This document shows positions 29,801 to 38,677 of a DNA stretch of 64,000 nt, piece by piece. This DNA is from Ideonella sp. WA131b (GTDB lineage: Bacteria; Pseudomonadota; Gammaproteobacteria; Burkholderiales; Burkholderiaceae_C), in the NCBI GenBank assembly GCA_023657425.1, contig JAGTJW010000001.1, positions 434,001 through 498,000 of the forward strand, read 5' to 3'. Every line of letters begins with the position of its first letter. Position 1 is the first letter of the stretch. The notes under the pieces were generated by a model. That model did no database searches. It was not told the DNA's origin and saw only the letters and a program-made list of their open reading frames with translations. The translations under genes and the position numbers were made by a program.

Positions 29801-30237
29801 CGGTGCTCGCGGGCGCGGGCCAGCAGCAGGCGGCGCCGCTCGCGCTCGGCGGCCTCGCGGCGCGTGGCCAGCCATTCCGCGAAGCCCGGCGCGTCGTCGA
29901 ACTCCAGCGGGCCGAGCAGCCGGGTGGCCTCGGGCCCGACCTCGCGTGCGACGTCGGCGCCGGCCACGTCGACATTGAGGGCCAGACGGAGCACACCGTC
30001 CGCCTCGGCCAGCACATCGCCCGCGGCCCGCTTCAGGCGCGCGAGGGTCTGGCGCAGGTTGGCGCGCGCCTTGGTCTCGTCGCCACCGGGCCACAGCAGG
30101 CCGGCCAGGCGCGCGCGCGGACTCGGCCCTTCGAGGTGCAGCCAGGCCAGCAGGCCGGCCTCGCGCGCCGACAAGAGCAGGTCGGGTCGCCCGGGCTCCA
30201 GAAGCCTTGGGACACCGTGGAGCTGGAGGGTGGGCAC
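26845..30237 (-). CDS. Large BTAD/SARP-type transcriptional regulator with AAA ATPase
   Basis: 1130 residues from GTG 30237; the open frame extends further upstream, but there it overlaps the divergent lipoprotein gene and has no homology. Residues 1-95 are an OmpR-like winged helix of the SARP type (REAGLLAWLHLEG, DETKARANLRQTLARLKR), 100-225 a bacterial transcriptional activation domain of TPR-like helices, then an ATPase with Walker A GPCGIGKSRLL at 277-287 and a Walker B-like LVAVDDLQFADD, and a long Ala-rich TPR-like helical C-terminal half. Such proteins act as signal-integrating activators. It is divergent, with a 120-base gap, from the kelch lipoprotein, the most probable target. Confidence 0.88.
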   Translation of the reverse strand: MPTLQLHGVPRLLEPGRPDLLLSAREAGLLAWLHLEGPSPRARLAGLLWPGGDETKARANLRQTLARLKRAAGDVLAEADGVLRLALNVDVAGADVAREVGPEATRLLGPLEFDDAPGFAEWLATRREAAERERRRLLLARAREHRDAGDWDAALAAAEAVLATDNAVEDAHRLRMEVFYLRGDRAPAVTAWDDCRDALRVAYGIGPSAATNELGRLVLAAEAAGQQQAATAQARRALAAATLPAALRRPPQLVGRDGVLDEIARAFALGRGVVLAGPCGIGKSRLLAQAAAAMEPAIVVGARPGDELQPGIVASRLVTAAVERFAPVLDSGTRADIALLLPGGPARGASLKSALEHRRVLASVARTMLACHAQGMRLVAVDDLQFADDLSMEAIAVVVGGWLAQPPDSAALPLFGCRADELRPAAAALVAMLSGSRLGLRIDLEPLSAPDVQALLHSLPLQGLDTGAIDPATLAPALHGRVGGNPAFVLESVKALWLNGLQAWQPGQPLVIPATLKESLRQRLERLTPDALQLAQLAALAQEDFSLALAASAMGRAALALAPLFAELEAAQVLEGTRFSHDLVAEAARAAVPTALVQPLHQLVADHLRVHGGAPSRIAWHLQQAGAEVEAVPWHLAAAHHARDRWQLGDAARHYEAAAVGLARRPREGARFAGSQAVGGENPSLASVWLQAARWWTAVSAYPAALAALDRGLEAAATANDRLELQASRVVVLTNGQRLADAATHAQALAADLQQHPDALSPERAAAALWACMAALPYSPQPDVTAALCEQLRARCEAGSARARQPFRLSVGTCWNWLGRPLQARADLTEARLLADGFGDHGAVVNVTSQQVRHAMLLGDTQAAVAAAVAGQQAVQAGGFGRSFRLHGWAVQVLAHTAAGQPGLTLAALQALDAERGEAPLDDEAEVAAARALGLWSLGRFDEAAEAGLPVSEGWFAFLHGRQAGTAVATRRAIAAMAERWPADHGVMGCRRRVLAAALTTPAPPQAEDLLAELSERGLGPLARRARLIAARSALAALAHDRAIDHACRALEGLECVDPWIDELAAVWIDAAAVLRAARAPAQADAALAGGRAWLVEAAASLPTAAHRDAWLHGHPLHRALAGSVAVPRA

Positions 30238-30357
30238 GGCGCGTGGCGGTCGTTCGGCCCCCGCTTTGTACCGCAGGCCGGCGCCGGTCACGGCTGCGTC
30301 ACGCCGCCCTGGCGACAGTGCGCACCCCACCGACCCGACGTCCCCGCAGAACCGATC

Positions 30358-31692
30358 ATGAAGCCGTACACGCCGAACCCGAGCCGCCGCCACCTGCTGG
30401 CCGCGGCCTCGCTGGGCACGCTGCTGGCCGCCTGCGGTGGCGGCGAAGACGCACCGCAGACCGACCGCCCTGTGATCGACGAGTTCGCCCTGGCATCGCC
30501 CGCCCTGGTCGGCGCCGCGGCCAGCCTGCGCGTGCGCTTTCGCGGCGGCAGCGGCCGCATCGAGCCCGGCCTCGCCACGGTCACCCCGGGCAGCACCATC
30601 CAGACGCCGGTGCTGGCCGGCACGCAGCGCTACCGGCTCGTCGTCAGCCAGCCGGGCGCCGCCGATGCGGTGGCCGAACTGACGGTCGAGCCCGGCTGGC
30701 GCAACCGCCTGCGCAGCTTCGAGGCGCCGGCGATGACCGGCCACGGCGTCGCCGCACTGGCGGACGGGGCCGCGCTGGTCTTGGGGGGTTCGCGGGGCAC
30801 GGGCGTGCTGTCGTCGGCCATCGAGCGCTTCGACCCCGTGGCGCAGACCCTCAGCACGCTGGGCCAGATGTTGACCGGTCGCAGCGAGATGAGCACCGTG
30901 GCGCTGGGCGACGGCCAGGTGCTGGTGTTCGGTGGCAGCACCTCGACCGTGCAGCCGCCCTTTGCCGAGATCGTCGACGCCCGCACGGGTGCCACGCGCC
31001 ACGGCGGCGGGATGATGCTGCCGCGCGCCCAGCACGCCACCGTGCGCCTGGCCGACGGCCGTGTGGCCGCGGTGGGCGGCAGCAACCGCAACAGCATCGA
31101 GCTGTGGACGCCGGCCACCAACACCTGGTCGCGGGCGGGCAACCGCATGGCGCACGTGCGCCAACACGCCACCGCAAGCCTGCTGCCCGACGGCCGCGTG
31201 CTCATCGTCGGCGGCTACACCGAGGGCTCGGGCTACGTCTTCGCCGAACTGTTCGACCCCGCCAACCAGACCTTCACACCCGTGGCCAACGCGCCGGCCG
31301 AGCGCCGCTGGCTGCACGCGGCGCTGACGCTGGCCGATGGCAGCGTGCTCGTCGTCGGCGGCGAAAACGACGGCGGTGCACTCGGCAACGTGTGGCGCTA
31401 CGAGCCGGCCACGGCGCGCTTTGTCGCCCAGCCGCCGCTGGCGGCGCCGCGCAGCATCGTGCGTGCCGTCACCGGGCCCGGTGACGAGGTGCTGATGTAC
31501 GGCGGTGAACAGGAGCCGGACGTCGGCCTGGCCACCGGTGCCGGCTGGCGCGCCGGCACGCCGCGCGAGCTGCCCGCGATGCCCGCGCCACGCGCCTGGC
31601 ACAGCCTGACGCGCTTGTCCGATGGCCGCCTGCTGATGCTTGGCGGACAGCAGCGCGGCAGTTTCGTCACCGGCGGCCTGATGTTCGACTGA
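30358..31692 (+). CDS. Kelch-repeat lipoprotein
   Basis: 444 residues from ATG 30358. The N-terminus has a twin-arginine-like SRRHLLAAASLGTLLAAC with a lipobox Cys at about residue 26, followed by GGGED, so it should be exported and lipid-anchored. About six kelch-type blades follow, with repeated motifs DGRVLIVGGY, DGSVLVVGGE, DGRLLMLGGQ, DGQVLVFGGS and intervening Trp/Tyr strands. Kelch propellers usually bind sugars or proteins, or occur in galactose-oxidase folds; no copper-ligand set was recognised. It is divergent from the BTAD regulator. Confidence 0.85.
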   Translation: MKPYTPNPSRRHLLAAASLGTLLAACGGGEDAPQTDRPVIDEFALASPALVGAAASLRVRFRGGSGRIEPGLATVTPGSTIQTPVLAGTQRYRLVVSQPGAADAVAELTVEPGWRNRLRSFEAPAMTGHGVAALADGAALVLGGSRGTGVLSSAIERFDPVAQTLSTLGQMLTGRSEMSTVALGDGQVLVFGGSTSTVQPPFAEIVDARTGATRHGGGMMLPRAQHATVRLADGRVAAVGGSNRNSIELWTPATNTWSRAGNRMAHVRQHATASLLPDGRVLIVGGYTEGSGYVFAELFDPANQTFTPVANAPAERRWLHAALTLADGSVLVVGGENDGGALGNVWRYEPATARFVAQPPLAAPRSIVRAVTGPGDEVLMYGGEQEPDVGLATGAGWRAGTPRELPAMPAPRAWHSLTRLSDGRLLMLGGQQRGSFVTGGLMFD

Positions 31693-32259
31693 AGCCTGCC
31701 TTGGTGAAGCGACGCGTTCTGTGCCGTTGAATCAGGGCACCAGGCGCCGCACCAGAGGCCGGCCGACAGGGCCACCGACATGAGCTTCGGCCTGCAGGGC
31801 TGCCTGCGCCTGGGACGACGGCGTGCGCAGCACTGCTGGCGCACAGGAGCTGAATGCGTTCGGTCGCTGCCGGCCAGGAGCGGCCCTTCACCGACGACAG
31901 CTGTGCGGCGCTGTATCCGATGCGCAAGACATGAATCGCGAGCTGACCTGCCTGCCGGTCGCTTCATCTCGACCAAACTGCGACCCACCGCCCTTCGAGC
32001 CAGCTGGGTGTCAGCGCCTTGAGACCCCGGGGAACAACGTGCATCATCGTGATGTGTTGGCCGCTCAGTTGTCGGCCAGCGCGACTTCGACAGGATCTGC
32101 AGTCTGCACCGGTCCCTGATCGCAGACCTTGTCGACGGCCGCGATGGCCGTGATGGTCGGCTGGGTGTCAGCTGCGGCCGACCAGCACTTGCGCAAGGTC
32201 GTCATGAGGCTCCCAAGCGGCGCGGCCGGTGAGCCGGCACACCTGCAAGGGACATTGCC
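31693..32259. other. 567-base intergenic region with a gcdH fossil
   Basis: No intact gene. The only recognisable content is a short glutaryl-CoA dehydrogenase remnant (annotated separately at 31758-31820). The rest has mixed composition and no obvious repeat or hairpin with a T-run. The AraC promoter must lie in its right part. Confidence 0.5.
31758..31820 (+). pseudogene. Fossil fragment of glutaryl-CoA dehydrogenase
   Basis: The bases around 31758-31820 translate to [15 protein letters not shown] and align nearly base for base with the intact gcdH at about 25410-25470 ([15 protein letters not shown]). The similarity ends abruptly on both sides. A second gcdH copy, or a local duplication, was evidently present and has been almost entirely deleted. 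Confidence 0.75.
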
Positions 32260-33252
32260 ATGGATTCGCATCGACAAGCGCCCCGCATGACCAACGCCTC
32301 GTCACTGTCTTCGCCGTCTTCGCGATTCGTCGATCTCATTCAGACGAAGGTACCGGCAAGGGCCGAGCAATTCATGGCGCAGTTGTACGGCGAGCACGCG
32401 TTGAGGTTGAGCGACAGCACCGCGCTCGACATGCGCATGCAGGGTTTCCAACTGGCTGGGCTTCATGTCGCGCGGTTGATCTATGGCGCGCCTGCCTTTG
32501 CCAGCATGACCCAGGCGCATCCCGGCTGGGTCTTCTCTTTCCTGGAGTCCGGCCGGGTGGCCCGTGTGGCGGGTGGCCGCGTATTCGGACCGGGCGAGGC
32601 TTCGATGTTGGCGCCCGACCGCCTGCACGAGCTCGAGATGTCGGCTGACATGCAACTGCTGAACCTGCGAGTGAGCGATGCCGACATGCAGCAGGCGTGC
32701 ACCGACCTGGCCGGTGGCGAGCGCATGGCGGACTTCCGTTTCGTCGACGCCGTGCCGAGCGGCCACGCCGCGGGGCTCGCGCTGTGCCGCGCAGTGCAGG
32801 CATTGGCCGAACTGCCCGTCTATGGTGCCGGGGCCGAGCGGTTGGAACGCGCATTGAAGGAGTGCGTGCTCTTCGAACTGCTGGTGGCCTGGCCCAACAG
32901 TTGGAGCACCAGCCTGGCCGATGGCGAAGCCCTGCCGCAGAGCGCGCGCCGTGCGCGCGACTACATGCACGAGCATCTGGCCGACCAGCCGACCTTGTCG
33001 GAGCTGGCGCGCGTGGCCGGTGTCAGCGTGCGTGCGCTGACCCGAAGCTTCGAACGTCACGTCGGCGTGCCTCCCATGCGGTACCTGAACCGGCTGCGTC
33101 TCGACCGCGTTCATCTGGAACTGCAGCAAGCAGAGGCCCGCAGCGTCACCGAAGTGGCCATGCGCTGGGGGTTTGGGCACATGGGCAGCTTTGCTGCGGC
33201 CTATCGCGAGCGATTCGGCGTGCTGCCGTCCTTCACATTCAAGCGACGCTGA
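32260..33252 (+). CDS. AraC-family transcriptional regulator
   Basis: 330 residues (ATG 32260; ATG 32287, MTNASS, is an alternative start). The C-terminal 100 residues carry both AraC helix-turn-helix motifs (TLSELARVAGVSVRALTRSF and VTEVAMRWGFGHMGSFAAAY followed by RERFG). The N-terminal half is an effector/dimerisation domain with cupin-like strands (HPGWVFSFLESGRVARVAGG). It precedes, in the same direction and 152 bases away, a TonB receptor and serine hydrolase pair, which it probably controls. Confidence 0.93.
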   Translation: MDSHRQAPRMTNASSLSSPSSRFVDLIQTKVPARAEQFMAQLYGEHALRLSDSTALDMRMQGFQLAGLHVARLIYGAPAFASMTQAHPGWVFSFLESGRVARVAGGRVFGPGEASMLAPDRLHELEMSADMQLLNLRVSDADMQQACTDLAGGERMADFRFVDAVPSGHAAGLALCRAVQALAELPVYGAGAERLERALKECVLFELLVAWPNSWSTSLADGEALPQSARRARDYMHEHLADQPTLSELARVAGVSVRALTRSFERHVGVPPMRYLNRLRLDRVHLELQQAEARSVTEVAMRWGFGHMGSFAAAYRERFGVLPSFTFKRR

Positions 33253-33404
33253 CGTCCGGCGCAAGCGCCCCTGCTCGCAGGCTCGTGGTTTGCCCTGAGG
33301 GTTCCGTCTTTCGACAGAAGGGTTCCACGATGTGATAGACGCTGCACGCGCTCGCCTCAAGACTGTCCCTCGGCAACGACGCATTGCCGCCTCAGGAGAC
33401 AGTC

Positions 33405-35633
33405 ATGAAGACCAGCACCTTCGCGCTTTCGCGCGTGACACTCGCCATCTGCTCGTTGGCCTGCAGCAGCGGAGTCTGGGCCCAGGCTGCAGCACCGGCC
33501 GACACCATCACGCGCGTGGAGATCACGGCCGAGAAGCGCCTGACCACGCTGGACACCACACCCGCAGCCGTAACGGCCCTGAGCGGGCAGCGCCTGGCCG
33601 AACAAGGCGTCGCCGGCCTGGCCGACGCCGTGGCGCTGGTGCCCAACATGAGCTTCACCACGGGCTATGCGGGCGCGTCACAGGTCTTCATCCGCGGCAT
33701 TGGCAACGTGTTCTTCACGGCCGGCGGCGACCCCGGAGTGGCCATGTATGCCGACGGCAGCTACCTGTCCGACGCCACCAGCACCAACATCGCCCTGTTC
33801 GACCTGCAGCGCATGGAAGTGTTGCGCGGGCCGCAGGGTGCGCTCTATGGGCGCAACGCCACGGGCGGCGCGGTCAATCTCGTCTCGGCTGCACCCACTT
33901 CCGAGTTCAGGGCTCAGTTCGGCGCGCTGGTGGGTGACTACGGCCGGCGCGAGAGCGAAGGCTTCGTGTCGGGCCCGCTGGGCGGCAGCGGCCTGGGCGC
34001 TCGGCTGTCCTACCAGATCAAGAACCTGGACGGCTTCACCCGCAACACCGAGGCCGGGCGTGCCTCGGGCCCAGTGCTGGCGGGAGGCCCCGACACGGTG
34101 GGCGCCAAGGCACTGGACGACCTGGGCTCGCGCGCCGTGCGCCTGCAGCTGGGTGGCGACCTGGGCGCCGTCGGCAGCTTGCGCGTCATCGGCAACGTCT
34201 ACCGCCAGAAGGACGATGGTCCCGCCAACAAGCTGCTGGTCGACCCGGTGATGATCTCGCAGCTGCTGTACGGCGCCACGCCCAGCACCGACCCGCGCAC
34301 CGTGAAGAGCCAGGGCTCCAGCAACCGCGTCGACGTCGACGGCCTGCAGCTGCTGTACGACCTGCCGCTGGGTGGCAACACGCTGAGCGTCGTGGCCGGC
34401 ACGCGGCGCAGCAAGGCCGAGATGTTCTGGGACGGCGACACCACCGAGGCGCTGACCGCCAGCACCCGCTTCCAGACCCTCAGCACCGACAAGAGCATCG
34501 ACGTGCACCTGGGCTCCGGCGAGGGCACCGTGCAGTGGCTGGTAGGCGCCACCTGGCTGCAGTTCGACCAGCGCCAGGACATCCGCGTGCAGACGCAGAT
34601 TCCGCTGGGCTTTCTCGTGCCCGGCCAGCCGGTGACGGTGCCGTTTCCTGGCGGCGCAGAGTTCCTGCTCGGCGGCGACGTGCGCACGCGCTCCACCGCG
34701 ATCTACGGCGACCTGCGCTGGCGCATGACGAAGCAGCTCTCGCTGCTGGCCGGCCTGCGCACCAGCCGCGACACCAAGACGGCCGACGAGTACCAGACCG
34801 TGGCCGCCTTCGGCATCAACGGCGCCGCCCGGCCCGAGGGCCGCTGGTCCAGCACGCCCGGCAGCGTGGGCCTCGAATACCAACTGGCCAAGGACATGCT
34901 GCTCTACACACGCGCCTCGCGCGGGTTCAAGTCCGGCGCCATCAACGTCGGCGGCTTGCAGGGCGACCCCGTGCGACCAGAGACGGTGACGAGCCTGGAG
35001 CTGGGCTTCAAGAGCGCCTTCCTGGGCAACCGCGGCGCCTTCAGCGGTGCGCTCTTCAGCAGCCGCTACAAGGACATGCAGGTCTCGCAGGTGGGCCTGG
35101 CCTCGGCCATCCTGACCAACGCCTCGGCGGCCAAGATCAACGGCGCCGAGCTTGAGTTGGCCTTGCGGCCGGTGCGCGAGCTGACCCTGGGCCTGAACCT
35201 GGGGCTGCTGGACCCGACCTACACCGACTTCGAGAACGTGGACCTGCGCAACGCACCGGGCACGCGCGTGAACGTGTCGGGCAGGCAACTGGCGCAGGTG
35301 TCGCGCGCCCAGGCCTCGCTGAACGCGGAGTGGAGCCAGCCGGTGGGCAGCTACACGGTCTCGATCCGATCCGACTACACCTGGCGCGACAAGTTCTACT
35401 TCACCGAGTTCAACACGCCCGACGCCATGCAGTCGGCCTACGGGCTGCTGAACCTCTCGGCCTCGCTGCGCCCCACCGGCGGTGGCTGGAAGGTCTACGG
35501 CTACGTGCGAAACGTCGGCGACAAGGCCGCGCTGACGAGCATGAACATCTCCTCGCCGGTGCTGGGCTCGGCCCGGCAAGTGGGCTACACGCCGCCGCGG
35601 CACGTGGGTCTGGGCGTGAGCCTCGACCTGTGA
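33405..35633 (+). CDS. TonB-dependent outer-membrane receptor
   Basis: 742 residues from ATG 33405, with AGGAGA upstream. A signal peptide ends at about residue 26 (SGVWAQA). A TonB-box-like segment TRVEITAEKR, the plug domain (VFIRGIGNVFFTAGGDPGVA, MEVLRGPQGALYGRNATGGA) and the beta-barrel with C-terminal aromatic-ended strand (HVGLGVSLDL) are all present. The plug motif style is that of receptors for organic substrates rather than catecholate siderophores. The stop overlaps the start of the serine hydrolase by 4 bases, so importer and hydrolase are made together. Confidence 0.93.
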   Translation: MKTSTFALSRVTLAICSLACSSGVWAQAAAPADTITRVEITAEKRLTTLDTTPAAVTALSGQRLAEQGVAGLADAVALVPNMSFTTGYAGASQVFIRGIGNVFFTAGGDPGVAMYADGSYLSDATSTNIALFDLQRMEVLRGPQGALYGRNATGGAVNLVSAAPTSEFRAQFGALVGDYGRRESEGFVSGPLGGSGLGARLSYQIKNLDGFTRNTEAGRASGPVLAGGPDTVGAKALDDLGSRAVRLQLGGDLGAVGSLRVIGNVYRQKDDGPANKLLVDPVMISQLLYGATPSTDPRTVKSQGSSNRVDVDGLQLLYDLPLGGNTLSVVAGTRRSKAEMFWDGDTTEALTASTRFQTLSTDKSIDVHLGSGEGTVQWLVGATWLQFDQRQDIRVQTQIPLGFLVPGQPVTVPFPGGAEFLLGGDVRTRSTAIYGDLRWRMTKQLSLLAGLRTSRDTKTADEYQTVAAFGINGAARPEGRWSSTPGSVGLEYQLAKDMLLYTRASRGFKSGAINVGGLQGDPVRPETVTSLELGFKSAFLGNRGAFSGALFSSRYKDMQVSQVGLASAILTNASAAKINGAELELALRPVRELTLGLNLGLLDPTYTDFENVDLRNAPGTRVNVSGRQLAQVSRAQASLNAEWSQPVGSYTVSIRSDYTWRDKFYFTEFNTPDAMQSAYGLLNLSASLRPTGGGWKVYGYVRNVGDKAALTSMNISSPVLGSARQVGYTPPRHVGLGVSLDL

Positions 35634-36823
35634 ACACGCCACTGGACATGGGCGCCGCCGCTCCGGTTCAAGGCCGCTGCGACCCCGGCTTCGAGCCGCT
35701 GCGTGACCTGTTCGCCCAGCGCCTGGCGCAGGGCCCGGACCAGGACCTGGGTGCCTCGCTGGCGGTCTACGTCGAGGGCGAGCCGGTGCTGGACCTGTGG
35801 GGTGGTTGGTGCGACGAGGCCCAGACCTGCCACTGGGCCGCCGACACGCTGGTCAACGTCTGGTCCACCACCAAGACGATGACTTCGCTGGCCGCGCTGC
35901 TGCTGATCGACCGCGGCGTGCTCGACCCCGACAAGCCGGTGGCTCACTGGTGGCCGGCGTTCGCCGCGGAAGGCAAGAGTCAGGTCACGCTAGGCCAGGT
36001 GATGAGCCACACCTCGGGGGTTTCCGGCTGGAACGCACCCATCACCCTGGAGCAGTTGTACGACCAGGAGGCTGCGGCGGCGCGCCTGGCCAGGCAGGCG
36101 CCTTGGTGGCCGCCGGGATCGGCCACCGGCTACCACGCGCTCAACTACGGCCACCTGATCGGCGAGCTGGTGCGCCGCTGCACCGGGCAGACACTGGGGC
36201 GCTTTTTCACGCAGGAGATCGCCGCTCCGCTAAAGGCTGACTTCCACATCGGCTTGGCGGACGCTGAATTCCGGCGCGTCAGTCCGGTGGTGGTGCCGCC
36301 GCCCTTGCCTTTCGACTTCAGCACGCTCGACCCGGCCAGCGTGGTGTTCAAGACCTTCACCGGGCCACTGCCCGACGCCGCCGCCGCCAACACCGTGGCC
36401 TGGCGCCGGGCTGGCATTGGCGCGGCGGGCGGCCACGGAAACGCACGATCGGTTGCGCAAATCCAATCGGTCCTGTCCAACGGTGGCCGGTCCGGCGGTG
36501 TGCAATTGCTGCGCCCTCAGACTGTGGACCGTGTGTACGAGATGCAGCACAGGGGCGTCGACCTCGTTCTGGGCGTGCCACTGAACATGGGCTTGGGGTG
36601 GGCATTGCCCGCGCCGGAAGTGGTGCCCTATGTACCCTCGGGCAGGGTGTGTTTCTGGGGCGGCTGGGGTGGCTCGATGGTCATCAACGATGCCGACCGA
36701 CGCGTGACGCTCGCCTACATGATGAATCGCATGGCGCCCGGCATCATCGGTGGGCCCGTCATTGCGCAGTTGGCGGCAATGGCTTTCGGTCTTCCTGCCC
36801 TTGCTGCGCGCTCCTCCGGCTAG
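35630..36823 (+). CDS. Serine hydrolase, class C beta-lactamase / EstB-like family
   Basis: 397 residues from GTG 35630, coupled to the TonB receptor (GTGA overlap). The nucleophile motif S-x-x-K is STTK at 79-82 (NVWSTTKTM), with YHALNYG at about 168 as the Tyr motif and FWGGWGG near the C-terminus. Family members are esterases, carboxylesterases or peptidases of penicillin-binding-protein fold. No signal peptide is seen, so it is likely cytoplasmic. The coupling suggests it cleaves an ester or lactone that the receptor brings in (inference). Confidence 0.9.
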   Translation: MNTPLDMGAAAPVQGRCDPGFEPLRDLFAQRLAQGPDQDLGASLAVYVEGEPVLDLWGGWCDEAQTCHWAADTLVNVWSTTKTMTSLAALLLIDRGVLDPDKPVAHWWPAFAAEGKSQVTLGQVMSHTSGVSGWNAPITLEQLYDQEAAAARLARQAPWWPPGSATGYHALNYGHLIGELVRRCTGQTLGRFFTQEIAAPLKADFHIGLADAEFRRVSPVVVPPPLPFDFSTLDPASVVFKTFTGPLPDAAAANTVAWRRAGIGAAGGHGNARSVAQIQSVLSNGGRSGGVQLLRPQTVDRVYEMQHRGVDLVLGVPLNMGLGWALPAPEVVPYVPSGRVCFWGGWGGSMVINDADRRVTLAYMMNRMAPGIIGGPVIAQLAAMAFGLPALAARSSG

Positions 36824-37092
36824 ACCAGTTCCTGCGATGGATCCTTGCCATCGAGGGGAGGTGCCTCAGGGCGACGACGAACTTCGCCGACTGGAGCACC
36901 TGCCGATGTGCGTGGGTGTCTGGACACTCGCGGCAGCGTCAGCACAAGCGAAACGGCCGGTTCGCGGCGCCCTACTTAGGACTTAGGGGCCCGGTTGTCT
37001 GAGCAGGGTCGTCAGCTGTCATCCACGAACCTTCGCGTCCGGGCACGCTGCGCAGGCCAACCTGCAACAGCCGCTGCGGGTTGCGCAGCGTC

Positions 37093-37773
37093 TCAGGGCG
37101 CCAGGCGCCGCACCAGATGCCGGCCGAGCACCGGCGCCACGGCGTCCCAGCTGGCCTGCACGCCGAGTGTGGCCAGATCCACCGTGCGCAGCCCGGCGTA
37201 GCCGCAGGGGTTGATGCGCGCGAACGGCTCCAGGTCCATCGCCACGTTCAGCGCCAGGCCGTGGAAGGTGCAGTGGCGGCTGACCTTGATGCCCAGCGCC
37301 GCCACCTTGCCCAGGCCGCGCAGCGGGTCGGCATCCGGCATCACGGGCGGCAGCGCGGCGTGGCCATAGGGATCGTCGAGCCGCACGTAGATGCCCGGTG
37401 CGCCGCGCACGCGGTGGCCGGTGATGCCGGCATCGGCCAGCGTGTCCAGCAGCGCGGCCTCGATGCGGAACACGTACTCCTTGACGAAGTAGCCGAGCCG
37501 GCGCAGATCAAGCAGCGGGTAGGCCACCACCTGGCCAGGCCCGTGGTACGTGACCTGGCCGCCGCGCTCGGTGCGCAGCACCGGGATGTCGCCCGGCGCC
37601 AGCAGGTGGCCCTCCTGCCCGGCCAGGCCCTGCGTGAACACCGGCTCGTGCTCGACGAGCCAGAGCTCGTCGGGGGTGGCAGCGTCGCGCGTGGCCGTGA
37701 ACGCGCGCATGGCCTCGAGCGTAGGCGCGTAGGGCTGGCGGCCCAGGGTGCGGATCGTGATCGGCGCGGTCAT
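37093..37773 (-). CDS. lipB: Lipoyl(octanoyl) transferase
   Basis: 226 residues from ATG 37773. LipB hallmarks are [20 protein letters not shown], the catalytic Lys in [20 protein letters not shown], and the acyl-acceptor Cys in INPCGYAG. It moves octanoyl groups from acyl carrier protein to lipoyl domains of 2-oxoacid dehydrogenases and the glycine cleavage H protein. lipA, often next door, is not here; downstream lie about 270 bases without a gene and then the convergent hydrolase. The start overlaps by 4 bases the end of a degraded ABC transporter frame. Confidence 0.96.
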   Translation of the reverse strand: MTAPITIRTLGRQPYAPTLEAMRAFTATRDAATPDELWLVEHEPVFTQGLAGQEGHLLAPGDIPVLRTERGGQVTYHGPGQVVAYPLLDLRRLGYFVKEYVFRIEAALLDTLADAGITGHRVRGAPGIYVRLDDPYGHAALPPVMPDADPLRGLGKVAALGIKVSRHCTFHGLALNVAMDLEPFARINPCGYAGLRTVDLATLGVQASWDAVAPVLGRHLVRRLAP

Positions 37774-38677
37774 CGGGGGACTCTCGAGCGGCGTCCGAGC
37801 AGGCCGAAGCCCGCCTGCACCTGCACCGCCAGCAGCACCGGCAGGCAGCCGATGCGCCCGAGCAGGGCCACCAGCGCCACCAGCACCACCAGCACGCCCA
37901 GCAGCGCCAGCGAGGGCACGGTCTGCAGCAGGAGGCCGACAGCGCCGCGCAGCACGGCGCCGGCACGCGGCCTGGCTTGCGCCCACACGCCTACGCCTAC
38001 GCCCACGCCCACGCCCACGCCCACGGCCACGGCCACGGCCAGCACCAACGAGCCGAACACCAGTGCCAGGTGCTCGGGCAGCAGCCGCGGCAGATCGGGG
38101 GCGAACGGGCGCCCGACGAAGCCGGGGCGGCCGGCGGCCGGCGCGGGTGTCGCCGAAGACGCCGCTGAAGACACCGCCGAAGGCGCTGCCGCCGCCTGCC
38201 GGGCCAGGAAGCCGCGCGCCACCTCGGCAAAGGGCTTGCGGTCGATCTCGGCCTCGGCGGTGAGCGCGATCATCGTGGCCTCGTCGAGAGGCCCTGCAGC
38301 TGCGCCAGTGCGCGCTGCGCGGCCTCGGGCAGGCTCTGGCGCATCAGCAGCACGGCGTCGCAGCGCGGAAAGAAGCCGCGGTCGTCACGCAGCACGCACA
38401 GGCCCAGCCGGCCGATTTGCGCGTCGGTGCTGTACACATCGATCAGGTCCACCTGCCCGCCGGCCCGCACCAGGAACGCGTGTGGCAGTCCGGTGCGCAG
38501 GCGGTTCAGCGTGGCCGGCGGCAGCCGCGCCAGACCGGAGATCGTCGCCACGGCCAAGGGCTCGGCGGCGGTCGCTGCCAGCGGCACCGTCAGCAGCGCC
38601 ACGCCGCACATCAGCAGAAACAGAGAGGCAGGCACGGCGAGATTGTGTGGCAGGGTCGGCTGACAGAATGGATGCAT
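37770..38677 (-). pseudogene. Broken osmoprotectant ABC transporter (binding protein-permease fusion)
   Basis: Two minus-strand frames (38270-38677 and 37770-38273) are pieces of one OpuC/Yeh-type fusion. The first has a signal peptide, then jumps, missing the N-lobe, to the C-lobe motif DLIDVYSTDAQIGRLG and DDRGFFPRCDAVLL. It continues in the second frame as [21 protein letters not shown] two-base insertion (CTCTC for CTC, near 38280) causes the shift. The permease part has only the first transmembrane helices ([20 protein letters not shown]) and ends after [13 protein letters not shown], at the lipB start. So there are three lesions: an internal deletion, a frameshift, and loss of the 3' part. 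Confidence 0.8.
37988..38043. repeat. Hexanucleotide tandem repeat in the transporter remnant
   Basis: About nine consecutive CCTACG/CCCACG/GCCACG hexamers. On the coding (minus) strand they give alternating Val-Gly/Val-Ala, inside what was a transmembrane helix. Slippage at this tract is likely. Confidence 0.85.

Noticed and set aside
28276..30357. N-terminal extension of the kelch lipoprotein to 1138 residues
   Set aside because: Antisense to the BTAD regulator; the signal peptide and lipobox begin at ATG 30358.
30238..31602. N-terminal extension of the BTAD regulator to 1585 residues
   Set aside because: The extension is antisense to the kelch lipoprotein and low-complexity; the SARP domain begins right after GTG 30237.
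36824..37092. Terminator or small gene between serine hydrolase and lipB
   Set aside because: The convergent arrangement predicts a terminator, but no stable hairpin with a T-run and no credible short frame was seen.
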